Positions 17,861 to 23,451 of a DNA stretch of 23,451 nucleotides are shown here, piece after piece. The stretch lies in contig NWUY0300103499.1 of assembly GCA_004151065.3 (NCBI GenBank), forward strand, positions 1 through 23,451, in the 5' to 3' direction. The stretch is from Larix sibirica (Eukaryota > Streptophyta > Pinopsida > Pinales > Pinaceae). Under the pieces are notes generated by a model that saw only the letters and a program-made list of their open reading frames with translations, was not told where the DNA came from and did no database searches. A program made the translations under genes and the position numbers. Position 1 is the first letter of the stretch; every line of letters begins with the position of its first letter.

Positions 17861-18228
17861 TGGCACTAAATTGGATATGTCCAACTTTCTTGTAGTATCA
17901 ACTTTTTCTTCAATCACTATAATTGCTTATTTCCACTCATCTTTTCCTTTTGCCTTTCCATCAATCTGAGGTTAAAAAGAATTTAAATCAATAGACAACA
18001 AAACAAAAGAACTTGTTGTACACCTTGTCTACCTCCTTTTTTTTAGCTTTACACTTATTCCCTTACCCACTGAGTTTTGGATCTCCATCCTTCACATCTG
18101 TAGACTTGCATTCCACTACTTTACTAGTTGAATTGATGCCATCTCCCACTTCCCCTAAAGCATTTTCTTCACACCCATAAATTGGAGATCGATCACCACA
18201 TCTAGTGGTCGGATACATTTCATTATTA

Positions 18229-18294
18229 TGCCACATACAGGAGACCGAGTTAGAGGGATATCTCATTTTTCAGTGTCCTATCTACTATGAGATT
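18229..18294 (+). pseudogene. LINE C-terminal zinc-knuckle fragment 1
   Basis: The reading CHIQETELEGYLIFQCPIYY, followed by EI, parallels the zinc-knuckle-like C-terminus of the large LINE in this window (CHLYESEMEEHFIFHCAIYY, at 21572). Upstream bases GATCGATCACCACATC also match the LINE at 21531-21544, so this is a solo LINE fragment and not a chance peptide. Confidence 0.7.
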
Positions 18295-18448
18295 ATATCT
18301 ATATTGGGACTTGGTGAGTTTCATTTCTACTTTCTTTTAAACTCATTTCTACTTTCTTTTCTATCTCAATTCCTTGGCTAGTTTCGGGTGGGTTCTCACT
18401 GGTTTTTTGGTGGAAACCAATAACCTCATCCAACGGTTGGATAAGATT

Positions 18449-18523
18449 TGCTAATAGGAGATTGAGTCAGAGGAACATCTCATTATCGTAAGTCCCATAT
18501 ACAGTGAGATGAGAAGGAGATAT
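18449..18523 (+). pseudogene. LINE C-terminal zinc-knuckle fragment 2
   Basis: The reading C-stop-stop-EIESEEHLIIVSPIYSEMRRRY aligns with the LINE C-terminus at 21572. The second Cys is replaced by Ser (AGT for TGT) and two stops are present. It lies 220 bp after fragment 1 in the same orientation. Confidence 0.65.
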
Positions 18524-19799
18524 TACTGACTTTACTGGTACTCACGGAGCTCCCTCCTCTTATTTTGCTATCCTAACTAGAGGTGCTTCTCTCTCTTCCT
18601 AAGAGAGGTTCTTAGACATAGATTGCAATGTTTGCATAACCCCACCTTGTTGGAAACCATAAGAAGGATGGCCTCTTTCTTCCTTATTGTCTTGTTAACT
18701 CATTGCAACAAGTGGCATTTTGAGATCCATGCTTCTTTGGATTCTAGAACAGTAACAGCTCAGGTTTCTCCGTCACCCCCCCAACGCCGGGTTGGTCGAC
18801 TTCCTCAAGATCCTTAAGGAGTTGTTGCTCTAGACGTGAGAACAAAGATCACCAATGCAACAAATGGATTAGTTCTAGGAGATCCCATTGTTGGAATCCC
18901 CACATAAAGTACTGCCTTTTAGGTTGGTCGAATAATGAATCCTATATCTAGAGCTTCTTCCCCACAACCTCAGGAGAGATGGACACTTACTCTTGTGCCC
19001 CTCCTAGGATCTTGTAACTAGGGCCCCTCAACCTCAAACATCCTCTAGCTAACATCATTAGATAGAGTGTCGACCCTCTTCACAGTGATAGATGACATGA
19101 CTGAGGAGCTTAGTTTTGAATTTTGATCAAATTTCCTAGTTTAGACTTTAGATGATTGTTGTCCTTATGTTTTCAATCAAACAAATCAAACGCATTTTAT
19201 TTAATCACATAATTTTAACTTTTGAACATAGCAACAATCACACAATAACTAGAAAAGTAAATTGTGGAAGCGTAAATCAATTACACACATACATAGGTGT
19301 TTTTCTCCTTCAAAATCAATTTATCATTTCATTAAACAAAGCTTACAAGGAAACCTTCACACTCTGCAAACACTAGCAACAATAAGGTTGTAAAACCACC
19401 CTAAACTGAAGTGTACGACATGCACAAGGAAAAAGATAGCCACCGTATGACATGCTGTATGACATTGTATGACCTGTTGTATGGCCTCTTCTTCTTCATC
19501 ACGCCCTTCTCCATATTCCCACTTCTCACCCTCTACTTCGGAATTCTATCGTTCTTTGTTTTGTTACAAGAAACACCTCTTCCTTTCCTAGAGGAGATGT
19601 GAATTGCGCAAAGTCATCTGCCACTCCCCCAAAGCCTTTTGGTGTATTGTTTTTCCTCGCCACTTCAACCTCCCTGCTGACCTTAATCTCCATTTCATGT
19701 TCACCCATACCACTGCACTCTACGATGTTCCAAGACAGAACCTCATTTTAGTCACCACCCTCCTCCAAGTACCATGCTACTTGTTTTACTACATTGATA
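18524..19799. other. Transposon debris, not resolved
   Basis: No clear domain. 18780-19120 (short frames with PISRASSPQPQERWTLTLVP and VIDDMTEEL) could be a LINE ORF1-like remnant but lacks a diagnostic motif. 19140-19400 is AT-rich and LTR-like in composition. 19445-19484 carries a short array of GTATGAC-based units of 10-13 bp. 19640-19790 may be the 5' part of the LINE ORF2 that follows. Confidence 0.4.
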
Positions 19800-22500
19800 T
19801 CCAATAGGCCATTTGGGAGATGAATACCAGGTGAGGGGTTTCAAGTCGATCTTTTCAAACATGGTAGACTAACTCTTCCGAATTACATCGTTGATTTGTT
19901 TAACCATGTGGTTTGCTCTAGGATCCCTCCATCTTGGTCCCGCCACACTATTCACTTGATTCACAAATTGGGGGCTAGTGCTGACCTGAATAATTATAGG
20001 CCAATCATGGTTGTCCATACTTTCTCCAAGCTCTACACTACTGCCTTTCATTTATGGTTATTAGGAGAGCTCGATAGGAGACATATTTGAGCTAGAGGTT
20101 AGGCAAGCTTCAGGTTGGAGCACCACATTGTTGACCATATATTTACACTCCAGTCCATTATCGAGGAGGCGAGGCATCGCTCTTTGAAAGTCTTTTGTTG
20201 CTTCTTTGACTTTTGAAAGGTGTTTGACTTTGGGAGGCCCTATTTTAGAGACTCGAAGACATTGGTATTTCAAAGATCCTTATCACAACAATTATGCGTC
20301 TTTATGATTTAGTTCCGGGTAGACTTCTCACTACTCATGGGGTGTCATATTTCATTTGGAGCACCATAGGGGCGAAGTAGGGGTGTCCTTTCCCCCTTAC
20401 ATCTGTTTGGGAAATACATTGATAAATTGGAGTCTTTTCTCCAAGTGCATATCCAGATGGGGGACGGGTGTCGCCTCCACCAGTTCTTGATATCCATCCT
20501 TTTTTTTGCCGATCACGTGGTTCTCCTATCCTCCACTCCAGAGGGTTTAAAAAGACAACTTGATGCCTTATCTAGTTTTTGCAATCATCATTAGTTGATG
20601 GTCAATCTTGGCAAAACCAAGATCATGATCTTCAATGGGTCGAAGAATGTCCTTTTTGTGTTTCATTTTTTATTTTGAGGGGTGGATGTAGAGTTCACCA
20701 TTGCAGCGTATACCCACTTGGGAGTTCAGTTCTCGAGGCCTAGATTTAACCTGAGGAAAGCCCTGCAGCCCTGAATCATGAAGGTCTATGGCTTCCTCGC
20801 TTTCCTTGAGTGTCAGTGTTTTTAGAATCATATCTAGGATTATCTTGCCCAAAATCGACCTCATGGACAACATTATCAGACCCATGGTCCTTTATGGCTT
20901 AGAGATTTGGGACCTTCGCTTATTGGAGTCTAATTGGTTTGTGGCAAAGAGGGTTTAAGTTCGCATGCTTTGTCGCACCATCAAATGGAAGAGGCTAATC
21001 CTGTAGGCCATTATTTAGGCAGAGTTTGCGGCCCACCCCCTTAGGATTGAAAAAACCTTAATCTTGGTTTCCCTTTTGCATCGAGTTCGTTGCTTCGCTA
21101 AATCATTTGCTGACAAAGAGCGCTACCCTTATCTTGCTTGCTGTTCTTTGGAGGCCATCGCCACTAGAAACTCTCCCTGTCGAGCTCATTGTTGGTTTGC
21201 GGAGGTATCTTGATTTCTCCATTTTGTTGGCATCTTGATGGACTGCCCCCCCGTTCAATTATTCTCTTGATGCCCCTAGCAGTTTCCTGTCAACTAAATA
21301 AGAGTCGAACAGGTTTATCAAAGAGGACATCTACAACTAGTGCATTCGGGTTACTTGGGTAGACTCACCATGTGGGCTAAAACCCAAGATGGCCTTCTAT
21401 TTGGAGCTTTTGTCGGAGTTGAGAGACAACCTTATTTTTCGGTTGACATACATTCCTTGGCATTGGATGCATGCTCGTAGGATTCCTTTGGGGTAGTTTT
21501 AGGTTGATTCACATTGACTTTGGGTTGAAACCGATCACCACATCACACAGGAGGACAACATCTACCAGCTTTGCCATCTTTACGAGTCCGAGATGGAGGA
21601 GCATTTCATTTTTCATTGTGCCATCTATTATGAGATCAGAGGATGTTTCTATTGTCTTTTTAAGGAGTCTCATAACTCTCTCTCTTCTTTCTTTCAGTTC
21701 CATAAGCAGAGATGTCTGGCCATGTTTATGAGGAAGGCCCTGGGACTTAGATTCCACTTGCTTTAACCACCTTTGCACATATTGGACACCTCCAAACCGA
21801 TTACCTCTTACTTCTCGATATTTCCAGTAGATAGAGGCACTAAGAGGTAGATACACAATAGCACTACATCAACAATTGGATTTGTGAGACCTAGGGAGGT
21901 CACTCATGAGCAGTTGGTGAGACCCTTGTTTAGTTGTCGCCTCAGATCTTGGGACGGTTAACACAACACCAACAGACAAACTAGCAGACCGAGGACCTCT
22001 TCCAAGACTCGACAGTGGCTTACATTGTTCAAATAGCGAGATATACCTTAGACCTATGTTTTCAACACTACGAGGTCCTTTGATCATTCTTCTATCTGGA
22101 ACTTCCTCCTATCAACCTTTGATGTTAGGAGAGATGCAAATACAAGTACTGGGACCTTATTCTTAGGAGAGGGAAGCTACCCCTACCCCCCTCCTCATCC
22201 TTAGTAGGCTGCTTTAGGAGGCCTTGATCCGAGTCCCTTTGGTGAGACATCCTCCTACACAAAGATTGGGAGTTCTTTTGGTTTTGGTTCTCAACAACTT
22301 TATTTGTGGTTCAACCATGCTTTATGTTGCTCAGTTTTAGATTTTAGATCTTATTTAGCATACATTAGACTATATTTGATCGCGTATGTTTTTCTAGGAG
22401 AGGCTTTGGCACTCCCACATTGTACTATGTACTATTGTACTTAGTCCCATTGGCCTTTTTTGTGGTCATTCGTTGGACATTAATAAAATTATCTTATCTT
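19800..22500 (+). mobile_element. LINE (non-LTR retrotransposon), ORF2 remnant with 3' tail
   Basis: The RT begins around VDLFKHGRLTLPNYIVDLFN (about 19845) and continues through SRIPPSWSRHTIHLIHK, LNNYRPIMVVHTFSKLYTT (LINE RT 'NYRPI-----KL') and ASFRLEHHIVDHIFTLQSII ('Q-GF----S--D-I----'). SILFFADHVVLLSSTPEG follows, where the catalytic FADD is FADH (20505-20516), and then NLGKTKIMIFNGSKN ('N--KT--M-F'). HLGVQFSRPRFNL (about 20716) is the thumb. The C-terminus at 21572-21649 has CHLYESEMEEHFIFHC, a CCHC-like knuckle typical of LINE ORF2 ends. The 3' UTR ends with AATAAAATTATCTTATCTTATT at about 22478-22500, a short (ATCTT)-type tail. Multiple stops and frameshifts make it inactive. The 5' end is undefined. 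Confidence 0.85.
22483..22500 (+). repeat. (ATCTT)n 3' tail of the LINE
   Basis: ATTATCTTATCTTATT follows AATAAA at the 3' end of the LINE and marks its right border. Simple-repeat tails are usual for some LINE clades. Confidence 0.6.
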
Positions 22501-22811
22501 ATTATTTGATGTGCCTTGCTCTCTCCTCTATTCAGATCTCTCTATGTTGTTTGTCTTCATACTTTGTCAGAAAACCTAAACTACCAAAACCCTAATCTCA
22601 TATTGAGCTGTACAGTTGAGATTAAATCCTAGTCTACGTCATTAATATATTAATTACACTTTATTAGACTAAACTACAAAACATTAGACTTCATTTTTTC
22701 CTAAAATGAATTACAAAATATAATTATTACGCACTCCTCTTAAGTGGTTAGTTTCGAGATTTCTCAAACCGCTTCTTGCGTGTTCACATTGAAAACTGTG
22801 CAAAAGTTAAT
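22501..22811. other. Unassigned DNA between LINE and LTR
   Basis: AT-rich sequence with no recognised feature. Confidence 0.5.
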
Positions 22812-23084
22812 TGCTAAGGCCCTAACAATAATTTATTATTATTATAATATTATATTAGTTATGGTTAGGTTGGCTTAGTATTAGGTTACATAATGACCAC
22901 TTCATCTCCTATTTATAATAAATGAGATTAATTTGTATAATCATCTCATGTTTTCTTGGTATTTAATACATTGTATAAAAAGGTTGTCTCCTTGAAGTGG
23001 ATTTGTATTCATATCTTTCTTCATTATTAAGGCATGGATTACTCTTTCTTAGTTAATTTATGCTCTTTTGGGGAATTTGGTGCA
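22812..23084 (+). repeat. Probable Copia-type LTR (5' LTR of an element leaving the window)
   Basis: It is bounded by TGCTAAGG and GGTGCA and contains a good TATA element (TGTATAAAAAGG, near 22973). It is followed six bases later by a primer-binding site. An in-window partner is absent, so the left border is inferred only from the TG and base composition. Confidence 0.6.
22975..22981 (+). promoter_or_regulatory. TATA box in the LTR
   Basis: TATAAAAA in the context TTGTATAAAAAGG, about 105 bp before the LTR end, the usual place for an LTR retrotransposon promoter. Confidence 0.5.
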
Positions 23085-23090
23085 TAAAAT

Positions 23091-23107
23091 TTGCAATCAG
23101 AGCTTGG
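23091..23107 (+). other. Primer-binding site (tRNA-iMet)
   Basis: TTGCAATCAGAGCTTGG differs from the widespread plant Copia PBS TTGGTATCAGAGCTTGG at two positions. It confirms that an LTR element continues to the right. Confidence 0.75.
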
Positions 23108-23451
23108 ATGCTTCCAAGTCGAGTCATCTTGGATTTTCCACTATAACTTTTTTGGGGATTTTTTAGACAACTAAACTTGGAGGGGATGTAGAAGACATAT
23201 TTAATTATCTTTGATATGATTTTCAAGTCTTGATTCATTATAGGTGTGGATTTATACCCTATGTAAGTTAGGGTTTTGACTAGTCTAAAAACTAGTTCCA
23301 AACAAATGTTTCAAGAAAAATTGTTATATATTCAAGCTTGGAAGATCCAAATTGTGTGACAATGGTTGCATATGATAGATGTGAAATTCTAATCACATCT
23401 GTAGCTAGTGTTTTCACACCAGCTAGTGCAAAAGGGAACCTACTAAGGATT
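23108..23451 (+). other. Start of LTR element internal region, no gag recognised
   Basis: Sequence after the PBS. One short frame near the end reads EDPNCVTMVAYDRCEILITS but matches no gag that I recognise. The gag or pol genes, if present, lie beyond the window. Confidence 0.4.

Larger units (their letters stand above)
16543..23451 (+). other. WRKY intron 2 (transposon-filled, open at right edge)
   Basis: It begins with donor GTGGGT and continues to the end of the window, unless the candidate microexon at 17349-17390 is used. Its first 800 bases look like ordinary T-rich intron. The rest is packed with Copia, LINE and LTR fragments. No WRKY domain codons (WRKYGQK) were found anywhere downstream. 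Confidence 0.65.

Noticed and set aside
18063-18266. 67-codon minus-strand frame next to the Copia fragment.
   Set aside because: It runs antisense through the LINE C-terminal fragment 1 and carries no Copia motif; a chance frame is the simpler reading.

Overview
This is nuclear DNA of a seed plant, most probably a conifer or another gymnosperm. It is AT-rich and dominated by decayed retroelements, and it holds one host gene, whose intron is loaded with transposon debris. Two things point to a gymnosperm. The first is a Penelope-like element with a GIY-YIG endonuclease; such elements (the 'Dryad' group) are established in conifers and otherwise rare in seed plants. The second is the low-density, repeat-filled layout. 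The assignment is an inference; no species can be named.

Layout, left to right. 1-2375 is AT-rich flank with two tandem-repeat tracts. 2376-9390 is an old, nearly full-length Ty3/Gypsy LTR retrotransposon on the + strand: LTR, degenerate PBS, gag, protease, RT, RNase H, integrase, chromodomain-like tail, polypurine tract and 3' LTR. Its RT is split just after the intact YLDD motif by a 1.8-kb Penelope-like element (4912-6693, minus strand). That insertion has 13-bp target-site duplications, ~380-bp inverted terminal repeats, an RT-thumb/GIY-YIG remnant and a hammerhead-ribozyme-like fold in one terminal repeat. The Gypsy 3' end is unusual: the PPT-LTR unit is present twice in tandem.

9391-14290 holds a tRNA-derived SINE-like insert, small tandem repeats, a LINE-type RNase H fragment on the minus strand and a 30-bp minisatellite that reads as a decapeptide repeat.

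14462-16542 carries the first two coding exons of a group I WRKY transcription factor on the + strand, similar to the WRKY3/WRKY4 type. The N-terminal conserved block and the proline-directed phosphorylation cluster are present. The WRKY DNA-binding domains are not seen and must lie beyond the window. The following intron is at least 6.9 kb unless a 42-nt candidate microexon at 17349-17390 is real.

That intron contains a minus-strand Copia RT fragment, two short LINE C-terminal zinc-knuckle fragments, a long decayed LINE with an (ATCTT)-type tail, and at the right edge a Copia-type LTR with primer-binding site entering the next element.

The transposon reading frames are all broken, mostly by C-to-T or G-to-A changes (CAG to TAG, TGG to TGA, catalytic D to N and E to K), as expected from decay of methylated cytosines. 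The only gene likely to work for the host is the WRKY gene.
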